Source: Solirubrobacterales bacterium
GTDB taxonomy: Bacteria; Actinomycetota; Thermoleophilia; Solirubrobacterales; Solirubrobacteraceae
Reading direction: 5' to 3'
NCBI GenBank assembly: GCA_013813955.1
Contig: JACCQW010000286.1
Coordinates: 1 to 16,259, forward strand
DNA: 16,259 nucleotides
In this document: piece by piece, positions 1 through 5,715 of the stretch
Layout: each line of letters opens with the position of its first letter
Numbering within the stretch: the first letter of the stretch is position 1
Translations under genes and position numbers: made by a program
Notes under the pieces: generated by a model
Told to the model about the DNA's origin: nothing
The model's database searches: none
What the model saw: only the letters and a program-made list of their open reading frames with translations

Positions 1-486
1 CCGCTGCGCGCGCGCCTGGCCCGGGCGAGCGCCGTGCGCCGCGAGCACGGCTTCGCCTTCGCGCTGGACGGCACGCTGCTCACGGGGATTGTCGACGTCC
101 TGGCCGAGGAGCCCGCCGGCGTGCGGCTCGTCGTCGACTACAAGACCGACCGCGTCGAGCCCGGCACGGACCTCGAGGCCTACGTGGCCGCGCACTACGC
201 CGTCCAGCAGCGTGTCTACGCGCTCGCGGTGCTGCGCGCCGGCGCCGAGCGCGTCGACGTCGCCTACGCGTTCCTCGAGCGTCCCGAGCAGCCGGTGCTC
301 GCGGCCTTCGCGGCGGCCGGCGCCGGGCGCCTGGAGGATCAGGTGCGCGTGCTGGCCGCAGGCCCGCTGGGCGGCTGCTACCCGGTCACCGATCGCCCGC
401 ACCGCGACCTGTGCCTCACCTGCCCAGGGCGGCGCGCCCTGTGCTCGCACCCGGAGGAGATGACGCTGCGCGCGAGCCCCGGCTAG
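1..486 (+). CDS. C-terminal fragment of a RecB-family nuclease (UvrD/AddA-type helicase-nuclease)
   Basis: The reading frame is open from base 1, so the 5' part lies outside the window and 161 codons remain. What is visible is the end of a PD-(D/E)XK nuclease domain of the RecB type: an Asp in GIVDVL (codon at about 94), the catalytic motif VDYKTD (about 136-153) and a QxxxY-like QQRVY motif (about 205-219). Such domains end AddA/RecB/AdnAB-type helicases, which resect double-strand breaks. The tail carries a Cys at about 376 and then a CX2CX6C cluster (about 412-441), reminiscent of the Fe-S cysteines near the end of AddB and Cas4-like nucleases. A fourth ligand could be the Cys at about 376 or one upstream of the window. 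The stop codon overlaps the stop of the convergent gene at the shared CTAG. The nuclease assignment is fairly sure; the exact family (UvrD-like, AddA or AdnA/B) cannot be settled from this fragment. Confidence 0.8.
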   Translation, partial: PLRARLARASAVRREHGFAFALDGTLLTGIVDVLAEEPAGVRLVVDYKTDRVEPGTDLEAYVAAHYAVQQRVYALAVLRAGAERVDVAYAFLERPEQPVLAAFAAAGAGRLEDQVRVLAAGPLGGCYPVTDRPHRDLCLTCPGRRALCSHPEEMTLRASPG

Positions 487-1403
487 CTCTGGCGAGCCGG
501 CTCCGGAGCGCTGCCCGGCGGGGCGGGGTGCGCGGGCGAGGGCGGCGGGCTGGGCGGCGGCGGGCCTCCGCGGCCGGCGATCTCGGCGCGCTCGAGCTCG
601 GCGTTGAGCTCCGCGCCGAACAGGAAGGCGATGTTCGACAGGTACAGCCACAGCAGGAGGATCACGGCGCCCGCGAACGCGCCGTAGGTCGCCCCGTAGG
701 AGCCGAAGTTCGCCACGTAGAGAAAGAAGCCGGCCGAGGCGAGGATCCAGATCAGCACCCCGGTGAGCGCCCCCGGTGAGATCCAGCGCAGCTTGCGCGG
801 CTCGATGTCCGGTGCCCACGCGTAGGCGACCGCGTAGATGGCCAGCACCGCTCCGATCGCCGCCGCCCAGCGCGCCACGCGCCAGATCCCGGCCGCCGTG
901 TCGCCCAGGCCGATCGTCCCGAACAGGTCGTCGGCCAGGCCGCCGCCCAGGAAGACGCAGACGAGCGCGATCGCCGCGAGCGCGATGACCACCACCGTGC
1001 AGCCGAGGTCGCTGAGCTTGCGACGCACGAAGCTGCGCCCCTCCTCGACCCCGTAGACGGCGTTGAGCGCGCGACCCGCGCCGCCGAAGGCGCCCGCGGC
1101 GCCGTACAGCGCGACAGCGATGCCGATCACGAGCGCGACGCTCACCGCGCCGCCGGCGCTCTCGATCGTCCCGCGCAGCGAGGCGTCCAGCGCCTCGGTC
1201 ACCTCCGGCGGCGCGCCGTTCTCACGGGCGTAGCGCACCGCGTCTGTGACCAGCGAATGGTCGCCGAGCAGGCCGAGCAGCGACACGCCCACCAGCAGGG
1301 CGGGGAACAGCGACATCATCAGGAAGTACGTCAGGCTCGCGGCGTGGTCGGTCATGCCGTCGGCCAGGAACTTCTGCAGCGCCCGCTTGGCCGTCGGCAG
1401 CAT
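483..1403 (-). CDS. YihY/BrkB-family inner membrane protein
   Basis: A 306-residue polytopic membrane protein of the YihY/virulence factor BrkB family. About six hydrophobic segments are visible (roughly residues 22-45, 80-105, 125-150, 172-193, 208-230 and 240-265). The family-typical N-terminal block DHAASLTYF and the C-terminal block FGAELNAELERA flank them. The protein ends in a Pro/Ser/Ala-rich cytosolic tail of about 35 residues. ATG at 1403 is preferred because GGGGGA lies about 10 bases upstream; a TTG at 1427 would add eight residues but has no Shine-Dalgarno sequence. The gene lies 29 bp behind the ANTAR regulator and is probably co-transcribed with it. It converges on the nuclease gene with overlapping stops. 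The family's biochemical function is not established (older annotations as RNase BN were wrong), so no activity is claimed. Confidence 0.88.
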   Translation of the reverse strand: MLPTAKRALQKFLADGMTDHAASLTYFLMMSLFPALLVGVSLLGLLGDHSLVTDAVRYARENGAPPEVTEALDASLRGTIESAGGAVSVALVIGIAVALYGAAGAFGGAGRALNAVYGVEEGRSFVRRKLSDLGCTVVVIALAAIALVCVFLGGGLADDLFGTIGLGDTAAGIWRVARWAAAIGAVLAIYAVAYAWAPDIEPRKLRWISPGALTGVLIWILASAGFFLYVANFGSYGATYGAFAGAVILLLWLYLSNIAFLFGAELNAELERAEIAGRGGPPPPSPPPSPAHPAPPGSAPEPARQS

Positions 1404-1432
1404 CCGCGTAGCGTCCCCCGCGCGCAATCGAG

Positions 1433-2062
1433 CTAATCGACGGGCTCGGCGGCGCCCTCGGCCTTGGGCAGCAGCCCGTGTCCCTCGCCGACGGACCGGG
1501 CGACGTCGACCACCTTGCGGTTGCGCCCGCGGGCGTGCTCACGCAGCAGCTGGAAGGCCCGGCGCTCATCGGTGCCGTGACGCTCCATGAGGATCCCCTT
1601 GGCCCGCTCGATCAGCGTGCGGCCCTCCAGCGCGCTCTCGAGCTGCTCGACCTGCTCGGCGAGCTTGGAGAGCTCCGCGTGGCGCCTCAGCGCGACGTCG
1701 ATGGCGCCCTGCACCTCCTCGGGGGAGTCACCCCGGGCGAACGCGTAGACCCCGCGATCGGCGGCGCGGCGGGTGAACTCCGGCTCGTCGCCGCCCCCGA
1801 GCGCGATGACCGGCCCGCGCGAGTACTCGCCGATCTCGTCGATCAGGTCGAGCGCGTGGTCGTCGTCGTCGTGCACGACGACGATCGCGACATCGGGGTC
1901 CTCGTGGGCGATCCGCTGCGCCGCCTCGCCGACGCTGATCGCGTAGGCCGCGACCTCGTGGCCCAGCCCCGTGAGCACGGCATCGGTGGCGCGCAGCGCC
2001 TGCTCGTCCTCGTCGGCGAGCAGCACCGTCAGACCTCCCCTGTCCTCAGCATCCGTTGCCAC
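1433..2062 (-). CDS. ANTAR-domain response regulator (putative antiterminator)
   Basis: A 209-residue regulator with a CheY-like N-terminal half (about residues 10-125), a short amphipathic coiled-coil linker (about 126-145) and a C-terminal ANTAR domain (about 142-192) with the typical block LIERAKGILMERHGTDE. ANTAR proteins bind paired hairpins in nascent RNA and prevent transcription termination. The acidic start of the receiver (DEDE) is present. The region where the phosphoacceptor Asp should lie is a run of Asp after VVVH, and the usual C-terminal Lys is not evident, so phosphorylation may be lost or altered. GTG at 2062 is chosen because GGGGGGAT lies about 7 bases upstream; GTG at 2077 is an alternative. 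It leads a probable operon with the YihY-family gene and is divergent from the sigma-factor gene. Its RNA targets cannot be read from the window. Confidence 0.88.
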   Translation of the reverse strand: MATDAEDRGGLTVLLADEDEQALRATDAVLTGLGHEVAAYAISVGEAAQRIAHEDPDVAIVVVHDDDDHALDLIDEIGEYSRGPVIALGGGDEPEFTRRAADRGVYAFARGDSPEEVQGAIDVALRRHAELSKLAEQVEQLESALEGRTLIERAKGILMERHGTDERRAFQLLREHARGRNRKVVDVARSVGEGHGLLPKAEGAAEPVD

Positions 2063-2132
2063 CCGTGATCCCCCCACTGGTCGTCCGTCCGGTCTGCACT
2101 GGTATCATGCCGCACCGGTCCGGTCCAGTCAC
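2046..2132 (-). CDS. Possible 28-codon upstream ORF overlapping the ANTAR gene start
   Basis: A GTG codon at 2132 is preceded by a perfect AAGGAGG (2147-2141 on this strand) at a spacing of 8 bases, which is rare in this GC-rich window. The frame runs 28 codons (starting VTGPDRCGMIP) to a TGA at 2046-2048, about 14 bases past the ANTAR GTG and in a different frame. It could be a leader peptide that couples translation to the ANTAR gene. It has no recognisable domain and codon use is not decisive. The strong ribosome binding site is the main evidence. Confidence 0.3.
   Translation of the reverse strand: MTGPDRCGMIPVQTGRTTSGGITGGNGC
2079..2108 (+). promoter_or_regulatory. Candidate promoter of the sigma-factor gene
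   Basis: TGGTATCAT (2100-2108) reads as an extended -10 element. The same bases also read as TGGTAT, one mismatch from the SigF/SigB -10 GGGTAT, with GGTCG (2079-2083) at a spacing of 16. The sigma gene could therefore be read by the housekeeping enzyme, by its own sigma factor, or by both. Transcription would begin near 2114, giving a leader of about 135 nt before ATG 2251. Confidence 0.4.
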
Positions 2133-2250
2133 CCGCCGTACCTCCTTCGCGCCCCAGACCTCGGCGTCCTCTCGTAAGGGGAAGGTCGTGCGAGTGCATG
2201 CTCCGCCGAGACAGCTCAGGTCCGTCCCCCCGCGTGGCGCGGTGCCGGCG

Positions 2251-3042
2251 ATGAACACCCAGGGGCCCGCTCGCGACCCCGGCGGCACGCACGAGCGCAT
2301 GCGCGAGGACCGCGCGCTGTTCGAGCGCTACCTGCGCGACCGTGAGCCGCACATCCGCGACGCGCTCGTCGAGCGCTTCCTGCCGCTCGCCCGCCAGCTC
2401 GCGCGCCGCTACCAGCGCGGCGAGGAGCCTCTCGACGATCTCGTGCAGGTCGCTTCGCTGGGCCTGATCAAGGCCATCGATCGCTTCGACCTCGAGCGCG
2501 AGGTCGCGTTCTCCTCCTACGCCGTGCCCACGATCCTGGGGGAGATCAAGCGCCACTTCCGCGATCGCACGTGGTCGGTGCGCGTGCCACGCGACCTGCA
2601 GGAGCTCGCGCTGAAGGTCGACGCGGCCGTGACGCGCCTGTCGGTCGACCTGCACCGCCAGCCGTCCGTGCCGGAGATCGTCGCGGTCGTAGGCGCCGGG
2701 GAGGAGGCCGTGCTGGAGGCGCTGCAGGCCGGCGGCGCCTATCGGGCCACCTCGCTGGAGACCCCGCGCGGGGGCGAGGAGGACGCCAACACGCTCGGCG
2801 AGTCGATCGGCGCCGACGAGGAGGGCTTCGACCTCGCGGAGCACCGGGCCACGCTCGGGCGCCTCCTGGCGACGCTTTCCCCGCGCGAGCGCGAGGTGCT
2901 GCGCCTGCGCTTCGAGGAGGACATGACCCAGGCCGAGATCGGCGCTGTCATCGGCGTCAGCCAGATGCAGGTCTCGCGGCTCATCCGCCAGGCGATCACC
3001 CGCCTGCGCGCTGCCGCGACCTCCGGCGACCTCGCCGCCTGA
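2251..3042 (+). CDS. SigB/SigF-family RNA polymerase sigma factor (general stress type)
   Basis: A 263-residue group 3 sigma factor. Region 2 (about residues 20-110) includes LVERFLPLARQLARRY, then DDLVQVASLGLIKAIDRFD, then FSSYAVPTILGEIKRHFRD. Region 3 follows at about 115-170. Region 4 (about 205-255) contains LSPREREVLRLRF and the helix-turn-helix TQAEIGAVIGVSQMQVSRL. This architecture matches the SigB/SigF/SigG family, which is typically held inactive by an RsbW-type anti-sigma kinase; such a protein is encoded at 7556-7999. ATG 2251 is chosen because codons upstream have poor GC3 and include AGA/AGG. A GTG at 2194 has a better Shine-Dalgarno sequence (GGGGAAGG, about 8 bases away) and would add 19 residues. 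The stop overlaps the next start in TGATG, implying translational coupling to the HAD gene. Substrate promoters are inferred to be GGTTT-N15-GGGTA. Confidence 0.93.
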   Translation: MNTQGPARDPGGTHERMREDRALFERYLRDREPHIRDALVERFLPLARQLARRYQRGEEPLDDLVQVASLGLIKAIDRFDLEREVAFSSYAVPTILGEIKRHFRDRTWSVRVPRDLQELALKVDAAVTRLSVDLHRQPSVPEIVAVVGAGEEAVLEALQAGGAYRATSLETPRGGEEDANTLGESIGADEEGFDLAEHRATLGRLLATLSPREREVLRLRFEEDMTQAEIGAVIGVSQMQVSRLIRQAITRLRAAATSGDLAA

Positions 3043-3695
3043 TGGGCGCTCCCGCGGCGATCCTCGACGTCGACGGCACGCTCGTCGACTCCAACTACCA
3101 GCACGCGATCGCGTGGTACCGCGCGCTGCGCCTGCACGGCATGACCGTGCCCGTCTGGCGGGTGCACCGCGCGATCGGGATGGGCGGCGACCACCTCGTC
3201 GCCCACCTCGTCGGCGAGGGCTTCGAGGCCGAGCAGGGAGAGGCCGTCAGGGACGCCGAGAAGGCCCTGTACTCACAGCTCATCGGCGAGGTGCAGCCGC
3301 TGGACGGCGCGCGCGGGCTGATCGAGGATCTCAAGGCGCGCGGGAGCGCGGTGATCCTCGCCTCCTCCGCCAAGCCCGAGGAGCTCGCGCACTACCTCGA
3401 CCTGCTCGACGCGCGCGACCTGGCCGACGGCTGGACGGACGCCGGGGACGTGCAGTCCACCAAGCCCGCGCCCGACCTCGTCACCGTGGCGCTCCAGAAG
3501 GCGGGCGGCAAGCCGGCGGTGATGGTCGGCGACTCGACCTGGGACTGCGAGGCGGCCCGGCGCGCCAAGGTGCAGACGATCGCGGTGCGCACGGGCGGCT
3601 TCGGCGTCGACGAGCTGCGTGAGGCCGGCGCGAGCGCGGTCTTCGACTCGATCGTGGACCTGCGCGACGGGTTGGCCGACACCCCCTTCGGGTAG
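3042..3695 (+). CDS. HAD-superfamily phosphatase (phosphoglycolate phosphatase-like)
   Basis: A 217-residue haloacid dehalogenase hydrolase. Motif I is DVDGTLVDS with nucleophile D9 and acid/base D11. Motif II is the Ser of ILASSAK (about 108-109). Motif III is K141 in STKPAPD. Motif IV is VGDSTWD with D164 and D168, which would hold Mg2+. An alpha-helical cap (about residues 18-85) identifies subclass I, the group of phosphoglycolate and beta-phosphoglucomutase-like enzymes. The substrate cannot be deduced. The ATG shares its A with the TGA of the sigma gene, so it is almost certainly translated from the same mRNA. The last codons overlap the candidate promoter of the following csbD-like gene. 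A metabolite-phosphatase role in a stress operon is only an inference from position. Confidence 0.9.
   Translation: MGAPAAILDVDGTLVDSNYQHAIAWYRALRLHGMTVPVWRVHRAIGMGGDHLVAHLVGEGFEAEQGEAVRDAEKALYSQLIGEVQPLDGARGLIEDLKARGSAVILASSAKPEELAHYLDLLDARDLADGWTDAGDVQSTKPAPDLVTVALQKAGGKPAVMVGDSTWDCEAARRAKVQTIAVRTGGFGVDELREAGASAVFDSIVDLRDGLADTPFG
3670..3695 (+). promoter_or_regulatory. Candidate SigF/SigB-type promoter of the csbD-like gene
   Basis: GGTTG (3670-3674), a 15-bp spacer and GGGTAG (3690-3695) match the SigF/SigB consensus GGTTT-N15-17-GGGTA at all but one key position. The -10 includes the TAG stop of the HAD gene. Transcription would start near 3702, leaving a leader of about 26 nt with the ribosome binding site ACGGAG. 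The spacing is the same as in the site at 8220-8245. csbD is a SigB-regulon gene in Bacillus, which fits. Confidence 0.55.
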
Positions 3696-3727
3696 CGCGG
3701 GGAGGTACCCGACGAACGGAGCTCATC

Positions 3728-3916
3728 ATGGGCCTCATGGACAAGATCACCGGCCGCGCCAAGAAGGCCGCGGGCGATCTCGCTGGCGACTCCTCACTGC
3801 GCCGCCAAGGCCGCGACGAGGAGCGCAAGGGCGAGGCGAAGGACGAGCTGGCCCAGACGCAGGAGACGGCCGACGCCAAGGCCGAGGAGGTCTCGAACCT
3901 GGAGCGCCGCACGTGA
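3728..3916 (+). CDS. CsbD-like general stress protein
   Basis: A 62-residue, highly charged, hydrophilic protein of the CsbD family. The family signature is visible at the start: a short amphipathic opening (MGLMDKITGRAKKAAGDLAG), then a Lys/Glu/Asp-rich stretch with RRQGRDEERKGEAKDEL. CsbD-like proteins are small, probably largely disordered, and strongly induced by stress through sigma-B in Bacillus; their molecular function is unknown. The start is supported by ACGGAG six bases upstream of the ATG. The gene follows the HAD gene by 32 bp but may have its own stress promoter at 3670-3695. Its stop overlaps the ATG of the next small ORF (ATGA). Confidence 0.88.
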   Translation: MGLMDKITGRAKKAAGDLAGDSSLRRQGRDEERKGEAKDELAQTQETADAKAEEVSNLERRT

Positions 3917-4119
3917 TGACCCCGGCCTCCGCGCGGCTGGAGGTCCCGGCGCCCGGAGAGGCGCCGACCCCGGTGGTGCCGGAGGCGCCGACCGTCCCCG
4001 ACCCGGAGCCCGCCCCTCCGGGCGGGCCCCCCGGGTCGCCGCAGCCGCCGTCCGTGCCGGAGGTCGATCCGGACCGCGAGGCCCCGATCGAGCCTCCGGC
4101 CCTGCCCCAGACGGAGTAG
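3916..4119 (+). CDS. Small proline-rich acidic hypothetical protein
   Basis: A 67-residue ORF overlapping the stop of the csbD-like gene by one base in TGATG. GGAG 11 bases upstream (8 bases from an in-frame GTG at 3913) could serve as ribosome binding site. The product is about one third proline, with Glu, Asp, Ala and Pro in PxP and PEAP-like units, and only three basic residues. It has no membrane segment, signal peptide or recognised domain and is predicted to be disordered. The overlap with csbD argues for a translated gene. The simple composition means a chance ORF in GC-rich DNA cannot be excluded. It converges on the ferritin-like gene with a 4-bp gap. Confidence 0.5.
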   Translation: MTPASARLEVPAPGEAPTPVVPEAPTVPDPEPAPPGGPPGSPQPPSVPEVDPDREAPIEPPALPQTE

Positions 4120-4123
4120 CCCG

Positions 4124-4633
4124 CTACGCCAGGCCCTCGGCCTCGTACTCGCGCAGGTAGCCCTCGAACAGCCGCCGGTGGCCCTCCTCGTCGCGCAGGA
4201 TCGCGATGATCATGTCGTTGGTGACGGGGTCGACTCCCTCGGTGATCTCGATCAGGTGGTTGTAGTGCTCGATCGCGCCGGTCTCAGCCTCGATCACGCC
4301 CTTGATGACGTGGACGATGTCGGTCTGGTGCTCCGGCGGCTGCAGGTAGGACTGCTCCGCGGTGAACTCCAGGGAGCCGGGCACGACGCCGTAGAGCTCC
4401 TTGATGCGCGCGGCGAACTGCTGCGCGTGGCCGAGCTCCTCCTGGATGTCGGTGTTCAGTGACTCGACGATCTCCTGCGCGCGCACTCCGTCGGGGTTGA
4501 TCGAGTTGGCGATGTAGGACATCACCGTCTCGAGCTCCATCCAGTACGCCTTCTTGAGCAGCTCGACGATCTCCTCGCGCTGCTCGGAGCGCTCGTCGGC
4601 CAGGATCCCCTGCGCCGCGTTGCGAACGGTCAT
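4124..4633 (-). CDS. Ferritin-like (bacterioferritin-type) diiron protein
   Basis: A 169-residue four-helix-bundle protein. The expected diiron ligands can be seen: E33/E35 in the first helix (WMELETVMSY), E66 and H69 in EELGHAQQ, E115/E117 in IEAETGAIEHY, and E149/E150 with H152 in RDEEGHRRLFE. The two carboxylate/His ExxH pairs mark the ferritin/bacterioferritin/rubrerythrin superfamily. The length is close to bacterioferritin (about 160), but the haem-binding Met cannot be assigned with confidence. Probable role: iron oxidation and storage, or protection from peroxide, in the cytoplasm. ATG 4633 is chosen because AGGAGG lies five bases upstream; longer frames upstream have no ribosome site. 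The gene is divergent from ku, with 146 bp between them. A mini-ferritin or rubrerythrin-like oxidoreductase role is the main alternative. Confidence 0.85.
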   Translation of the reverse strand: MTVRNAAQGILADERSEQREEIVELLKKAYWMELETVMSYIANSINPDGVRAQEIVESLNTDIQEELGHAQQFAARIKELYGVVPGSLEFTAEQSYLQPPEHQTDIVHVIKGVIEAETGAIEHYNHLIEITEGVDPVTNDMIIAILRDEEGHRRLFEGYLREYEAEGLA

Positions 4634-4652
4634 CAATGCCTCCTGTGTGAGT

Positions 4653-4672
4653 GGTAGCCCCACGGTGCTACC
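4653..4672. repeat. Inverted repeat in the ferritin leader/promoter
   Basis: GGTAGC (4653-4658) and GCTACC (4667-4672) form a perfect 6-bp inverted repeat with an 8-base centre, 20 bp upstream of the ferritin-like start codon. It overlaps the candidate -10 for that gene, so it could be an operator or a leader hairpin. It is short and no regulator is assigned. Confidence 0.35.
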
Positions 4673-4694
4673 CCGCATCCCCCGTTCGAGGACC
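4668..4694 (-). promoter_or_regulatory. Weak candidate SigF/SigB-type promoter of the ferritin-like gene
   Basis: Read on the minus strand, GGTCC (4694-4690), a 16-bp spacer and GGGTAG (4673-4668) resemble the SigF/SigB consensus, with a good -10 and a poor -35. It would give a leader of about 27 nt containing AGGAGG. It is weaker than the sites at 3670-3695 and 8220-8245. Confidence 0.3.
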
Positions 4695-4767
4695 TCGGGT
4701 GCCATGGCTGGCGCACCGGAGGGCGTGCAACGTCCCGTGCGTGCGTCCACCGGGGATGAGCACGGGG

Positions 4768-4775
4768 CATACTCT
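4768..4775 (+). promoter_or_regulatory. Candidate -10 element giving a leaderless ku mRNA
   Basis: CATACT (4768-4773) or TACTCT (4770-4775) lies only 4-6 bases before the ku ATG at 4780, and there is no Shine-Dalgarno sequence. This placement is typical of leaderless transcripts, which are common in Actinobacteria. No convincing -35 is seen. Confidence 0.4.
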
Positions 4776-4779
4776 GCCC

Positions 4780-5715
4780 ATGCCCAGGTCGATCTGGACC
4801 GGCGCCATCAGCTTCGGGCTGGTGACCGTCCCCGTGAAGCTCTATTCCGCCGTCCAGCGCAAGACGGTGCGCTTCCATCAGCTCAACTCCAAGACCGGTG
4901 TGCGCATCCAGCAGAAGCGCGTGGATCCGTCGACCGGCGACGAGGTCGCCTACGAGGACATCGTCAAGGGCTACGAGCTCTCGCCCGACCGCTACGTGGT
5001 CGTCGAGCCTGGTGAGCTCGAGGCGCTGGACCCCAAGAAGACCCGCACCATCGACATCGAGGACTTCGTCGCCCTGGACGAGATCGACCCGATCTTCTAC
5101 GACCACCCCTACTACCTCGCTCCCGGACCGGGCGGCGCCAAGCCCTACCGGCTGCTGCTGGAGGCGATGCGCGACACCGAGCGCGTCGCGATCGCCAAAG
5201 TGGTCATCCGCTCCAAGGAGCAGCTCGTCGCGATCCGTCCGATGGGCGACGTGCTCGCGATGGCGACGATGGTCTTCGCCGACGAGGTCGTCGACGCGAC
5301 CAGGCTCGATGAGGTGCCCGACCCCGACGAGATCAAGACCACCAAGCGCGAGATCGACATCGCCAAGCAGCTCGTCGACTCGCTGGCCGCCGCCTTCGAG
5401 CCCGAGAAGTACAGCGACACCTACCGCGATGAGGTGCTCGACCTCGTCGAGCGCAAGGCACAGGGCGAGGAGATCGCCGTGCAGCCCACCGTCGAGGAGG
5501 ACTCCACGCCGGCGCCCGACCTGATGTCGGCGCTGAAGGCCAGCCTCGACGCGGTCCGCGCGCGCGACGGCGGCGGCGACGCGGACGGGGGCGCGCCCGC
5601 CAAGAAGCCCGCGGCGCGCAAGAAGGCCCCGGCCAAGAAGACCCCGGCCAAGAAGCCGGCCGCGAAGAAGGCCCCGGCCCGCAAGAAGGCCGCGACCTCC
5701 AAGTCGAAGTCCTGA
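4780..5715 (+). CDS. ku: Ku protein, non-homologous end-joining DNA end-binding factor
   Basis: A 311-residue bacterial Ku. The core (about residues 1-260) begins with the typical MPRSIWTGAISFGLVTVPVKLY and continues with VRFHQLNSKTG, GYELSPDRYVVVEPGELEAL, FYDHPYYLAP and VAIAKVVIRSKEQLVAIRP, all characteristic of the ring-forming homodimer that threads onto double-strand ends and recruits LigD. The last 40 residues are a Lys/Ala/Pro tail of PAKK/ARKK repeats, like the basic C-terminal extensions of mycobacterial and streptomycete Ku that bind DNA. The ATG at 4780 fits the family's N-terminus; upstream in-frame codons are not conserved. No ligD is present in the window. The next gene, a topoisomerase IB, overlaps the stop codon. 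Expression may come from a leaderless transcript. Confidence 0.96.
   Translation: MPRSIWTGAISFGLVTVPVKLYSAVQRKTVRFHQLNSKTGVRIQQKRVDPSTGDEVAYEDIVKGYELSPDRYVVVEPGELEALDPKKTRTIDIEDFVALDEIDPIFYDHPYYLAPGPGGAKPYRLLLEAMRDTERVAIAKVVIRSKEQLVAIRPMGDVLAMATMVFADEVVDATRLDEVPDPDEIKTTKREIDIAKQLVDSLAAAFEPEKYSDTYRDEVLDLVERKAQGEEIAVQPTVEEDSTPAPDLMSALKASLDAVRARDGGGDADGGAPAKKPAARKKAPAKKTPAKKPAAKKAPARKKAATSKSKS
5596..5712 (+). repeat. Lys/Ala/Pro codon repeats encoding the Ku tail
   Basis: About 115 bp of imperfect repeats built from AAGAAG and CCGGCC-like units. They encode PAKKP, PAKKT, PAKKP, AAKKA and ARKKA blocks. Repeat length is likely to vary between strains. The tail is expected to be disordered and DNA-binding. 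Confidence 0.7.

Noticed and set aside
4634..4750. A 39-residue N-terminal extension of the ferritin-like protein
   Set aside because: AGGAGG sits directly before ATG 4633, and the upstream residues do not resemble the family or a signal peptide.
5596..5712. Tandem repeats as a CRISPR or mobile-element signature
   Set aside because: The repeats are in frame and encode the normal Lys-rich tail of Ku; no spacers or inverted ends are present.
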